Source: Pedosphaera sp.
GTDB taxonomy: Bacteria > Verrucomicrobiota > Verrucomicrobiia > Limisphaerales > SIBH01
NCBI GenBank assembly: GCA_009695285.1
Contig: SIBH01000010.1
Location: 1 to 33,456, forward strand
Length of the DNA: 33,456 nucleotides
Reading direction: 5' to 3'
The position numbers were made by a program, and so were the translations under genes. The notes below the pieces were generated by a model. It saw nothing but the letters and a program-made list of their open reading frames with translations. It had not been told where the DNA came from and ran no database searches. Position 1 is the stretch's first letter. Each line of letters begins with the position of its first letter. Below are positions 7,404 through 15,712 of the stretch, one piece after another.

Positions 7404-10400
7404 CTATTCCTCGCCGTTGCCGAACTCCGTCTTCCGCGCCCAGCGCTGTTGCTTCTCCGGCAGGCTCGTGTCCACCTTCACGTAGTAAGTCTCTTCGCCG
7501 AACTGGTTGTCCGCGGCTTCCTGCAACTGGCGCGAGGGCGTGACGAAGAAGCGGTCGTGCGGCTCGATGAAAATCACCTCACCGGTCGGGCGCATGAAGC
7601 AGAGAAACAACGGACACTTGCCCGGATGCGCGGTGACGAGGTCGCGGACGGAATCCAGATTCGCCGGTTGCAAATGCGCGGTGTGCAGGCGCAGGTGGAC
7701 CTGCTTGGTGAATTTCTTCGGTGCGTCCTCCAGCGGCATGATTTCCTGCGGGATAATTTTCAACTCGCCACCCTGTTTGTCTTTGTCGTCACCTTTGTCC
7801 ACCTCACCGATGACCATGACAGCCTTGTTAGGTTCGAGCAATTCGCGGAATTTGTCGTAATTCTCGTTCCAACACATTACCAACGCAGACCCTTCCAAAT
7901 CTTCTAGGGTAAATTTTGCGTATGGCTTTCCGCTCTTTTTGGCAATCATGTGTTGAACCGTCCCGATCATGCCGCCGATGCGCGTCAGGCTGCGATTCGG
8001 CAACTCCGCGAGCTTGGCGGTGTTGGCGAGACAATATTTTTCGAGGATCGGCGCGAATGGGGTGAGCGGATGGCCGGTGACGTAGAAGCCGAGCAGTTCC
8101 TTTTCGTGCGCGAGCAGTTCGTGCTGCGGCCATTCGGGGAGATTGCTGATCGCCTCGGGCATCGGCGGCGCTTTTTCCTCGAGCGCGCCGAAGAGCGAAC
8201 TCTGGCCCTTCTGTTTGTCGGAAAGAATGCTCGCCGCGCGGGCCAGCGTGCGCTCGATCTGCGCGAACAACGTCGCGCGCGTCTGTCCGAAGCCATCGCA
8301 CGCGCCGGTTTTGATGAGCGCTTCAAGAGTCTTGCGACTCACCGTGCGGCCGTCCACGCGTTCGCACAGATCCGAGAGTGAAGTGAACCGTCCGCCCTCG
8401 CTGCGGGCTTTCAGCATTGCTTCCACCGCGACTTCACCCACGCCCTTGATCGCCGCGAGGCCGAAGCGGATGACTTGCTCCGGCGCGCGGGCGTCCCCGC
8501 CCGCGGCATTTCCGGCAGCAGAACTAGCGTTGGAACTTTCCTCGGTCGCCTTTGCATTCGCACCCGCTGCGACCGGGACGGTCACGCGCCGTTCCGCGGG
8601 CGCAAACGTGACCTGGCTCTCGTTCACATCCGGCGCGAGGACCTCGATGCCCATCACGCGCGACTCGGCGATGTATTGCGAAAGTTTCGCGGTGTCGCCC
8701 ATGTCGTTCGTCATCATCGCGCAGAGGAACTCGACGGGATAATTCGCCTTCAAATACGCGGTCTGATACGCGACGATCGCGTAGGCGGCGGCGTGGGATT
8801 TGTTGAAGCCGTAGCCCGCGAACTTTTCCAGCAAATCGAAAATCTGGTTCGCCTTCGCTTTGGGGATGTTGTTCTTCTCGTGGCAGCCCTTCACGAAAAT
8901 GTCACGATGCCGCTGCATGTCCTCGACCTTTTTCTTCCCCATCGCGCGCCGCAACAAATCCGCGCTGCCGAGCGTGTAGCCGCCGAGGACTTGCGCGGCC
9001 TGCATCACCTGCTCCTGATAAATCAAGATGCCGTAGGTTTCCTTCGCGATGGGTTCGAGCAACGGGTGTTCATACTCGACCTTTACCTCGCCGTGGCGGC
9101 GCTTGATGAATTCCGGGATGAGATCCATCGGGCCGGGCCGATACAACGCCACGAGCGCGGTGATGTGTTCGACGCTGGCGATCTGAAACTTGCGGCACAA
9201 GTCGCGCATCCCGCCGGATTCCAATTGGAAAATGCCGAGCGTGTTCGCCTTGTTGAGCAGGTCGTAAGTCTTCGCGTCGTCGAGCGGCAACTGATCCACG
9301 TCCACCGTGATGCCCTTCGTGCGCTTGACCATTTCGCAAGTGTTGCGGATGACCGTGAGCGTCTTCAGCCCGAGGAAATCCATCTTGAGCAAGCCGAGGT
9401 CGCCAACGGGATTCATCGCATACTGCGTGACGATCGCGCCGTCGTCGTCCTTCTTGAGCGGGAGGAGATTCACGAGCGGTTGATCCCCGATGACCACGCC
9501 CGCCGCGTGAACACTGGCGTTGCGCGTGAGGTCTTCGAGGATGAGCGCGGTGTCAATCAGCTCGCGCGTCGTCTCCTCGCTCTCATAGGCCTGCTTGAGA
9601 TCCGACGATTTGAGCGCTTTCTCCAGCGTCATCTTGAGATCGAACGGAATCATCTTCGCCAGCCGGTCGCACTCGTTGTAGCTCAAACCCATCACCCGCC
9701 CCACGTCGCGCACGACCGACTTCGCGCCCATCGTGCCGAAGGTGATGATCTGCGCGACGGAATCGGTGCCGTATTTCTGGCGCACGTATTCGATGACGTC
9801 GGCTCGGCGGTCGTCGGCGAAATCAATGTCAATGTCGGGCGGGTTCACGCGCTCAGGATTCAGGAAGCGCTCGAAGAGCAACCCGTAGCGGATCGGGTCC
9901 ACGTTCGCGATCTCGAGCAGATACGTGACCAGCGACCCGGCGGCGCTGCCGCGCGCGACGCACGCGATGCCTTTGCTGCGACCGTAGCGAATAAAATCCC
10001 CGACGATGAGGAAGTAGGAAATGAAACCGGTTTTCTCGATGACGCCGAGTTCGAGTTTGAGGCGGTCGAGGACGACTTTGATGGCGGCGGCGACGGCGGG
10101 GCTGTCCAAAGAAGTATTCAGTATTCGGTGTTCAGTATTCAGTGTCGCCGCGGTTCCCAAACCGTCCGCACCACTAGACTGAACACCGGACACTGAAGAC
10201 TGAATAGTTCGGTATGTCGGCAACCGCCTTGGATCCTCAATACCCTCGACGATAAACTCCTTCCCCTCCGCCTTCGCGCGGATCGTGTAGCGCGCGAACA
10301 ATCCCTCCGCCAGCCACTGGCGCAAATAACCTTCGCGCGTGAAATGCTCCGGCGGATGAAACACCGGATAGTGCAGCGTCTTGAAATCAAATTCCACGTT

Positions 10401-11237
10401 GCACTTCTCCGCGACTTCGAGCGTGTTCGTCACGGCCTCGGGAATTTCCGTGAAACACGCCTTCATCTCCTCCGCCGAGCGCAGGTAAAACTGTTCCGGC
10501 ACGTAGCCCGCGCTCATACGCTTGGGATCACTCAACAACGACTGCGTGCCGATGCAAACGAGGCAATCGTGCGCGTGCGAGTGGCTTTTCTCGACGTAAT
10601 GCACGTCGTTCGTCGCCACGCATTTCAACCCGAACTCATTCGCCCACGCGATGAGATGCTTGTTCACCTTCACCTGCTCGGGGATGCCGTGGTTCTGGAG
10701 TTCGAGATAAAAATTCTCCGCGCCGAGCGTCTGCTTGAACCAATCCACTGCGTCACGCGCCTTCGGCAACTGGTCCTTCATGATCGCCTCGGGAATCTCG
10801 CTCGCCAGACAACCCGACAGCGCGATCAACCCCTCCTTGTGCGCCGCGAGAATTTCCTTATCAATGCGCGGCTTGTAGTAATAGCCCTCGAGATGCGCCG
10901 CCGTGGTGAGCTTGACGAGATTTTTGTAGCCGGTTTCGTCCTTTGCGAGCAGGACGAGGTGATTGTAAACATCGCGCCCGCCGCTGTTGCCGGTTTTCTT
11001 TTCCAACCGCGAACCCGGCGCGACGTAAACCTCGCAGCCGATGATGGGCTTCACCCCTTTCTCCCGAGCCTCCTTGTAAAAATCCACGACGCCGTGCATC
11101 GCGCCGTGGTCGGTGATGGCGAGCGAAGAAAACTTCAGGTCGTGCGCCTTCTCCACCAACCGATCCAGACGGCACGCGCCATCGAGCAACGAATACTCGG
11201 TGTGCAGGTGTAGATGAACAAAGTCCGCGTGCGACAT
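7404..11237 (-). CDS. dnaE: DNA polymerase III subunit alpha
   Basis: PHP start [84 protein letters not shown]-type segment [30 protein letters not shown]. Confidence 0.97.
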   Translation of the reverse strand: MSHADFVHLHLHTEYSLLDGACRLDRLVEKAHDLKFSSLAITDHGAMHGVVDFYKEAREKGVKPIIGCEVYVAPGSRLEKKTGNSGGRDVYNHLVLLAKDETGYKNLVKLTTAAHLEGYYYKPRIDKEILAAHKEGLIALSGCLASEIPEAIMKDQLPKARDAVDWFKQTLGAENFYLELQNHGIPEQVKVNKHLIAWANEFGLKCVATNDVHYVEKSHSHAHDCLVCIGTQSLLSDPKRMSAGYVPEQFYLRSAEEMKACFTEIPEAVTNTLEVAEKCNVEFDFKTLHYPVFHPPEHFTREGYLRQWLAEGLFARYTIRAKAEGKEFIVEGIEDPRRLPTYRTIQSSVSGVQSSGADGLGTAATLNTEHRILNTSLDSPAVAAAIKVVLDRLKLELGVIEKTGFISYFLIVGDFIRYGRSKGIACVARGSAAGSLVTYLLEIANVDPIRYGLLFERFLNPERVNPPDIDIDFADDRRADVIEYVRQKYGTDSVAQIITFGTMGAKSVVRDVGRVMGLSYNECDRLAKMIPFDLKMTLEKALKSSDLKQAYESEETTRELIDTALILEDLTRNASVHAAGVVIGDQPLVNLLPLKKDDDGAIVTQYAMNPVGDLGLLKMDFLGLKTLTVIRNTCEMVKRTKGITVDVDQLPLDDAKTYDLLNKANTLGIFQLESGGMRDLCRKFQIASVEHITALVALYRPGPMDLIPEFIKRRHGEVKVEYEHPLLEPIAKETYGILIYQEQVMQAAQVLGGYTLGSADLLRRAMGKKKVEDMQRHRDIFVKGCHEKNNIPKAKANQIFDLLEKFAGYGFNKSHAAAYAIVAYQTAYLKANYPVEFLCAMMTNDMGDTAKLSQYIAESRVMGIEVLAPDVNESQVTFAPAERRVTVPVAAGANAKATEESSNASSAAGNAAGGDARAPEQVIRFGLAAIKGVGEVAVEAMLKARSEGGRFTSLSDLCERVDGRTVSRKTLEALIKTGACDGFGQTRATLFAQIERTLARAASILSDKQKGQSSLFGALEEKAPPMPEAISNLPEWPQHELLAHEKELLGFYVTGHPLTPFAPILEKYCLANTAKLAELPNRSLTRIGGMIGTVQHMIAKKSGKPYAKFTLEDLEGSALVMCWNENYDKFRELLEPNKAVMVIGEVDKGDDKDKQGGELKIIPQEIMPLEDAPKKFTKQVHLRLHTAHLQPANLDSVRDLVTAHPGKCPLFLCFMRPTGEVIFIEPHDRFFVTPSRQLQEAADNQFGEETYYVKVDTSLPEKQQRWARKTEFGNGEE
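8486..8505. repeat. REP-like hairpin inside dnaE
   Basis: CGCGGGC gtcccc GCCCGCG, encoding ...[10 protein letters not shown]... in an extra segment of DnaE. Confidence 0.6.
10114..10207. repeat. Imperfect inverted-repeat element inserted in frame in dnaE
   Basis: Left arm gtattcagtattcggtgttcagtattcagtgt; right arm reverse complement tattcagtcttcagtgtccggtgttcagtct (about 25/31 matching). Nested CGGTT ccca AACCG in the loop. Confidence 0.85.
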
Positions 11238-11284
11238 CGCGACAACTTACCCCGCAGCGCGAACGCCGCGCAAGGAAGGGATGT

Positions 11285-11587
11285 TCACTTCCGCAAACTC
11301 GCGAGCCGGCGGCGAATGAAGGCGGGGTCCTGCCGGCAGTCGAGGACGGCCCAGACGCGGCTGGTCTGACCCTCAAGGTCGTAATACGCGGCGTAAGGGA
11401 ACCGTTTTGAAAGCAGCCGATAATAGCCGAACACCTTGAGGTGAATTCCAGCGTAGAGCTGGAGCGAGTCAAGGTCCGAGAACAAAGATTCTTGGAAATA
11501 ATTTCCCAACCCCTCGCGTTGCCGCTCGTAAAAATCAAATCCATCAGCGAGGTCGTCCCGGGCGGACGGCAGGATGGCGATTTTCAT
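11285..11587 (-). CDS. RelE/ParE-superfamily toxin
   Basis: MKIAILPSARDDLADGFDFYERQREGLGNYFQESLFSDLDSL...YRLLSKRFPYAAYYDLEGQTSRVWAVLDCRQDP. ATG overlaps the antitoxin stop (ATGA). Confidence 0.8.
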   Translation of the reverse strand: MKIAILPSARDDLADGFDFYERQREGLGNYFQESLFSDLDSLQLYAGIHLKVFGYYRLLSKRFPYAAYYDLEGQTSRVWAVLDCRQDPAFIRRRLASLRK

Positions 11588-11814
11588 TGCGACTCTTCGC
11601 GCAACTGCTTCTTGGCCTCGTCCCAATCCATGAAGGTTTCCTTGCCTGATTTCACGGCCTCCGCCCGCTCGTGCAGCACGTCACCATGCCACCCGGGCGA
11701 CTCGACCTGCGATTCCTCGCGGCTGAGGTCGGCCCAGAGTTCTTCCATGGCCCGGAGTTTTTCCTCCCGGGTCATCCGGTTCAGCGGCAAGCTGGCTTGC
11801 ATGGTGCGGCTCAA
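11584..11814 (-). CDS. Addiction-module antitoxin (putative addiction module component family)
   Basis: MTREEKLRAMEELWADLSREESQVESPGWHGDVLHERAEAVKSGKETFMDWDEAKKQLREESQ, directly upstream of the toxin. Confidence 0.8.
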   Translation of the reverse strand: MSRTMQASLPLNRMTREEKLRAMEELWADLSREESQVESPGWHGDVLHERAEAVKSGKETFMDWDEAKKQLREESQ

Positions 11815-11887
11815 TTAACGCCGGTTGTCGGAAACTTGCAAGCGCAACTTCCCGTGGTGAAGGCTCGTTGTGCCAGGCCGGGCGCAA

Positions 11888-12898
11888 CTATTTCGCTGCG
11901 GCCGATGAAGCGCTTTGTTTCGCCCGTGCGGCGAAAAGTTTCGGCAACAGTCCGCCCGCCAGCGCGAGCAGCAACAGCGCGCCGGTCAACATGCCGGAGA
12001 GTTCGCTCGCCGTGTTCATGATCGCCGGGACGCGGGACAGGCCGTTGCTCAACACCGCGATGGCCGCCACCCCGAGCAACGTTCCATGCACCGAACCGAC
12101 TCCGCCAAAAATGCTCGTGCCGCCGAGTACCACCGCCGTGATGGCGAACAGTTCGTAGCCGAAACCCGCGTCGGCCTTCGCGGTGCCGAAGCGCGCGGTG
12201 TAGGTGAGCGCCGCCGCCGCTGCGATCACGCCCGCAAGCACGTAGGCGAACGCAATCCGCCGCTCGACCGGAATTCCGGCGTAGCGCGCTCCCTCCGGCG
12301 CGAAGCCGATGGCGCGGAACGACCGGCCGAATGTCGTCCGATGCACCAGCAACCACACCGCGACGATGACGAACAAAAGAATCCACGCCTGCGTCGGCAA
12401 ACCCGCGACCCGGCCCGTGCCGAGAAAAAGGAATGACGGCGGGAAATTCGTGAACGCGTCCGTGCCCTGTGTGATGGCTTCGGCCAGTCCGCGAAAGAGC
12501 GACATCGTTCCGAGCGTGACGATGAGCGGCGGCAGTCGCAACCGCGTGATGAGCGCGGCGTTGACTCCGCCGCAAGCCGCGCCGATAACGAGCGTGCAAA
12601 TGCCCGCGAGCCACGGCGGCAGTCCGGCATCCCGCCAGAGTTTGCCGAACAGCACCGCGCACAGTCCGAGCATCGAGCCGACCGACAAATCAATTCCGCC
12701 GGTCAAAATGATCGGCGTCATCACCAGCGCGAGCAATCCGATCTCGACCGAGTGCCGCACGATGTTGAAGCCGTTGTCCAGCGTGCCGAAACGTCGCCCC
12801 GCCGCGTTGAAGTAGAGCACCTCCGCGATCAGCAGCAGCACGAGAATCGTTTCGTGCCGGAGCAGAATGCTTTTGAATCCGCGTTTATCGGTGTTCAT
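11888..12898 (-). CDS. Sugar-type ABC transporter permease (RbsC-like)
   Basis: MTPIILTGGIDLSVGSMLGLCAVLFGKLWRDAGLP; ITAVVLGGTSIFGGVGSVHGTLLGVAAIAVLSNGL. Confidence 0.88.
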   Translation of the reverse strand: MNTDKRGFKSILLRHETILVLLLIAEVLYFNAAGRRFGTLDNGFNIVRHSVEIGLLALVMTPIILTGGIDLSVGSMLGLCAVLFGKLWRDAGLPPWLAGICTLVIGAACGGVNAALITRLRLPPLIVTLGTMSLFRGLAEAITQGTDAFTNFPPSFLFLGTGRVAGLPTQAWILLFVIVAVWLLVHRTTFGRSFRAIGFAPEGARYAGIPVERRIAFAYVLAGVIAAAAALTYTARFGTAKADAGFGYELFAITAVVLGGTSIFGGVGSVHGTLLGVAAIAVLSNGLSRVPAIMNTASELSGMLTGALLLLALAGGLLPKLFAARAKQSASSAAAK

Positions 12899-12910
12899 CC
12901 GTGGTTAATT
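12871..12910 (-). repeat. Word-repeat element of the type AACCACGGATGAACACCGATAAACGCGGATT spanning two gene ends
   Basis: Minus strand gaaTTAACCACGGATGAACACCGATAAACGCGGATTC contains CACGGAT/CACCGAT/CGCGGAT words. It holds the stop of the upstream permease and the ATG of the downstream one. Confidence 0.6.
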
Positions 12911-13834
12911 CCGCTTCTTTCGATTGCGCACACCATCCGCCACGACTGCGAGCAGGATGATCGCGCCTTGAATCGCTTTTTCCCAATACGGTTTCACGCC
13001 GGCATACGTCAGCGCCGGACTGATGCACGCGAGCAACAACAACCCGGCGAGTACGCCCCAGAGATTGCCGCGCCCGCCGCTCACCGCCACGCCACCGACG
13101 ACGGCGGCGGCGATGGCTTCCAGTTCGAGTCCGCGTCCACCGTTCGGATCGGCCTGCGGCGATTGCACCATGTTCATCACGGCGGCGAGACCGCACAACG
13201 CGCCCATGAAAACAAAAACCCAGAACGTCGTGAGTTGCGGGCGAATGCCCGCCAGCCGCGCGGCCTCAGAGTCCGAGCCAACGGCGTAAATGAATCGCCC
13301 GGCGGCGAGGTGTTTCGTGCCGAACGCGAGCAGCACGAGCAACGCAAGCGCTATGCCGCAGACCGTGAATTGCCCCGCGGTCATCGGCAGCCCGAACCAT
13401 TGCGCGCCGGGTGGCAGATTGATCAACACGCCTTGCTGGCTCAACAGCAGCGCGTAACGCATCGTCACCATCGTCGCCAGCGTGACGACGATGCTCTGGA
13501 GTTTCAGGCCGGCGACGAGCAATCCGTTGAGCGCGCCGCCCAACGCGCCAACGCCGAGTGAGGCGAGAATCGCGACAGGCAAAGGCAATTTCGCCGCCGC
13601 GACCAATCCGGCGCAAGTGGTGCAAACCGCGAACAGCGAGCCGATGGAAATGTCAATCTGCCGCGAGATGATGACCAGCGCGACGCCGCACGCGAGCACG
13701 AGCTTCGGCGCGGCGGCGGTCAGGCGCGAGAGCAACGGCTGCGCGTCGAAAAAATTCGGCGCGAACAGCGCGAGCAACAGCAACAGCACGCCGAGCGCGC
13801 AAGCGACGGAAAGTTCGCGGAAATGGCGTTTCAT
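12905..13834 (-). CDS. Sugar-type ABC transporter permease (RbsC-like)
   Basis: MKRHFRELSVACALGVLLLLLALFAPNFFD; LVISRQIDISIGSLFAVCTTCAGL-type segment; AIAAAVVGGVAVSGGRGNLWGVLAGLLLLACI. ATG at 13834. Confidence 0.87.
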   Translation of the reverse strand: MKRHFRELSVACALGVLLLLLALFAPNFFDAQPLLSRLTAAAPKLVLACGVALVIISRQIDISIGSLFAVCTTCAGLVAAAKLPLPVAILASLGVGALGGALNGLLVAGLKLQSIVVTLATMVTMRYALLLSQQGVLINLPPGAQWFGLPMTAGQFTVCGIALALLVLLAFGTKHLAAGRFIYAVGSDSEAARLAGIRPQLTTFWVFVFMGALCGLAAVMNMVQSPQADPNGGRGLELEAIAAAVVGGVAVSGGRGNLWGVLAGLLLLACISPALTYAGVKPYWEKAIQGAIILLAVVADGVRNRKKRN

Positions 13835-13839
13835 TCTTG

Positions 13840-13976
13840 AAAGCTCCAAATTCCAAGCTCCAACATCCAGAGAAGCACCAGGTTCCAAATTCCAAACAGA
13901 ACTTCGTTGCGCACCGGCTTTGCGAGCTTGGTGATTGAAGTTTCTCTGGAGCTTGGATGTTGGTGCTTGGAGCTTT
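13840..13976. repeat. Inverted-repeat word element filling an operon junction
   Basis: aaagctccaaattccaagctccaacatccagagaa (13840-13874) versus reverse complement of ttctctggagcttggatgttggtgcttggagcttt; about 28/35 matching. Confidence 0.85.
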
Positions 13977-15467
13977 TCATTTTGTCTGTCCCAACGCCGC
14001 CGCCATCACATCGTGCGCGTCACTCTTGCCTGACAACATGGCGGTGATCGTGCCGCCGCGCATAACGGCGATGCGGTCGCTCATGCCGAGAATTTCCGGC
14101 AGGTCGCTTGAAATCATCAGCACCCCGAGGCCGGCCTTCGCAAGCTGGCGGATGATTTTGTGGATTTCGCTTTTCGCGCCGACGTCCACGCCTTGCGTCG
14201 GCTCGTCGAGAATGAGGAGCTTCGGTTTCGTCGCGAGCCAACGGGCGAGGGAAACTTTTTGTTGATTGCCGCCGCTGAGTGAATTGCCCGGCGCTTCCGG
14301 GCCGTAAGCCTTCACGCCGAGGTCGCGGATGAAATCCAACGCGAGCTGTTGCTCCGCGCCGAAGCGCAACCACGCGCCGGGAAAAATCCGCGGATGGATC
14401 GCCATCGTCATGTTCGCGGCGATGGGCATTTCGAGAATGACGCCGTGGCGACGGCGATCCTCCGGCACGTAAGCGATACCGTGCGCAACCGCTTCCTGCG
14501 GAGAAGAAATCGTGACCGGCTCGCCATTCAAAAAGATTTCCCCGGCGTCGGCGGGCGTGATGCCGAAAAGAATCCGCGCCAATTCTGTCCGACCCGCGCC
14601 GACAAGACCGGAGAGGCCGACGACTTCACCGGCGCGAACTTCGAGGTTCACCTCGCGCACACCGCCCGCGACGCAGCCGAGATTCTTCAATGCGAGCACC
14701 CGACTGCCCGGTTCACTCTCGGCGGGCGGATAAATCTGAGAGACCTCACGGCCGACCATGAGCTTGATGAGGGAAGCTTCGTTCATTTCGCTCACGGCAC
14801 TTGTTCCAACGCTTTCGCCATCGCGCAACACGGTCACACGGTCGGCGAGCTGGGAAATTTCTTCAAGGCGGTGCGTGATGTAAATCACGCCCACGCCGCT
14901 CGCGCGCAAATCCTTTACCACGGCGAACAGAAGATGCTGCTCCTTCTGCGTGAGCGACGCGGTCGGCTCGTCCATGATGACGATGCGCGCGCCCGCGCCG
15001 AGCGCGCAAGCGATTTCGACTAGTTGCTGCTCGGGCATCGAGAGCGCGCGCACTTCGGCGTCCGGCGAGATGTCCGCGCCGATCTGGTGAAGAAGTTTCG
15101 CCGCGCGCTCGCGACGCGTCGGCCAGTCCACGCGGCGGGTCGGCGACGCGGGTTCGAGCCGCAACGCGATGTTCTCGGCCACGGTGAGATCGGGGAACAA
15201 CGCGGGCTGCTGGTAAATGCACGCGACGCCGAGCTTGTGCGCGGCGGCGGGTGTGAGGTGGCGCACGGGTTGCCCGCCGATCTCTATCGTCCCGCCATCC
15301 GGCTGGTGCGCGCCGGTGATGACCTTGATGAGCGTGGACTTGCCGGCGCCGTTTTCGCCGAGCAGCGCGTGGACTTCACCGCCGTGCAGATCGAACGACA
15401 CGCCCTTGAGCGCGCGCACCGCGCCGAAGGATTTGGTGACCGCTGAAAGTTGGAGCAAAGTTTTCAA
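13977..15467 (-). CDS. Sugar ABC transporter ATP-binding protein (RbsA/MglA-like, two ATPase domains)
   Basis: HALLGENGAGKSTLIKVITGAHQPDGG; LSMPEQQLVEIACALGAGARIVIMDEPTASL; NSLSGGNQQKVSLARWLATKPKLLILDEPTQGVDVGAKSEI. TTG start. Confidence 0.93.
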   Translation of the reverse strand: MKTLLQLSAVTKSFGAVRALKGVSFDLHGGEVHALLGENGAGKSTLIKVITGAHQPDGGTIEIGGQPVRHLTPAAAHKLGVACIYQQPALFPDLTVAENIALRLEPASPTRRVDWPTRRERAAKLLHQIGADISPDAEVRALSMPEQQLVEIACALGAGARIVIMDEPTASLTQKEQHLLFAVVKDLRASGVGVIYITHRLEEISQLADRVTVLRDGESVGTSAVSEMNEASLIKLMVGREVSQIYPPAESEPGSRVLALKNLGCVAGGVREVNLEVRAGEVVGLSGLVGAGRTELARILFGITPADAGEIFLNGEPVTISSPQEAVAHGIAYVPEDRRRHGVILEMPIAANMTMAIHPRIFPGAWLRFGAEQQLALDFIRDLGVKAYGPEAPGNSLSGGNQQKVSLARWLATKPKLLILDEPTQGVDVGAKSEIHKIIRQLAKAGLGVLMISSDLPEILGMSDRIAVMRGGTITAMLSGKSDAHDVMAAALGQTK

Positions 15468-15537
15468 ACCGCTAATCCGCGCTGATCTTCGCTAATTGTT
15501 CTGAGGCCTCAGCGCCGATTAGCGAAGATTAGCGGTT
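15466..15537. repeat. Inverted-repeat element abutting the ABC ATPase start
   Basis: aaccgctaat[ccgcgctgat]cttcgctaat ... attagcgaagattagcggtt, with a central perfect palindrome CTGAGGCCTCAG (15501-15512). Confidence 0.8.
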
Positions 15538-15561
15538 CAAGTTCCAGGAATTCGGAAATGG

Positions 15562-15634
15562 GGTGGCCGACGGGATTCGAACCCGCAACAACAAGCTCCA
15601 CAAGCTTGGACTCTACCATTGAGCTACGACCACC
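15562..15634 (-). tRNA. tRNA-His(GTG)
   Basis: Minus strand G-GTGGTCGTAGCTCAATGGTAGAGTCCAAGCTTGTGGAGCTTGTTGTTGCGGGTTCGAATCCCGTCGGCCAC-C: 7-bp acceptor, anticodon loop TTGTGGA, T-loop GGGTTCGAATCCC, G-1 opposite C73 typical of tRNA-His. Confidence 0.96.
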
Positions 15635-15712
15635 AACCCGGCTGAAAGATTAGGTTTTCGCGCGCGGCGAGTCAAGTTCGCGGCTTGACGGTCGCGAACG
15701 GCGGAGACGAAG

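Noticed and set aside
8475-10196. 573-aa plus-strand ORF
   Set aside because: Antisense shadow of dnaE in high-GC sequence; the minus frame has clear DnaE motifs.
10114-10207. CRISPR-like array in dnaE
   Set aside because: Repeats are short inverted words within an open reading frame, without regular spacers or cas genes.
15562-15634. tRNA-His as the attachment site of a genomic island
   Set aside because: No duplicate of the tRNA 3' end and no integrase seen in the window.
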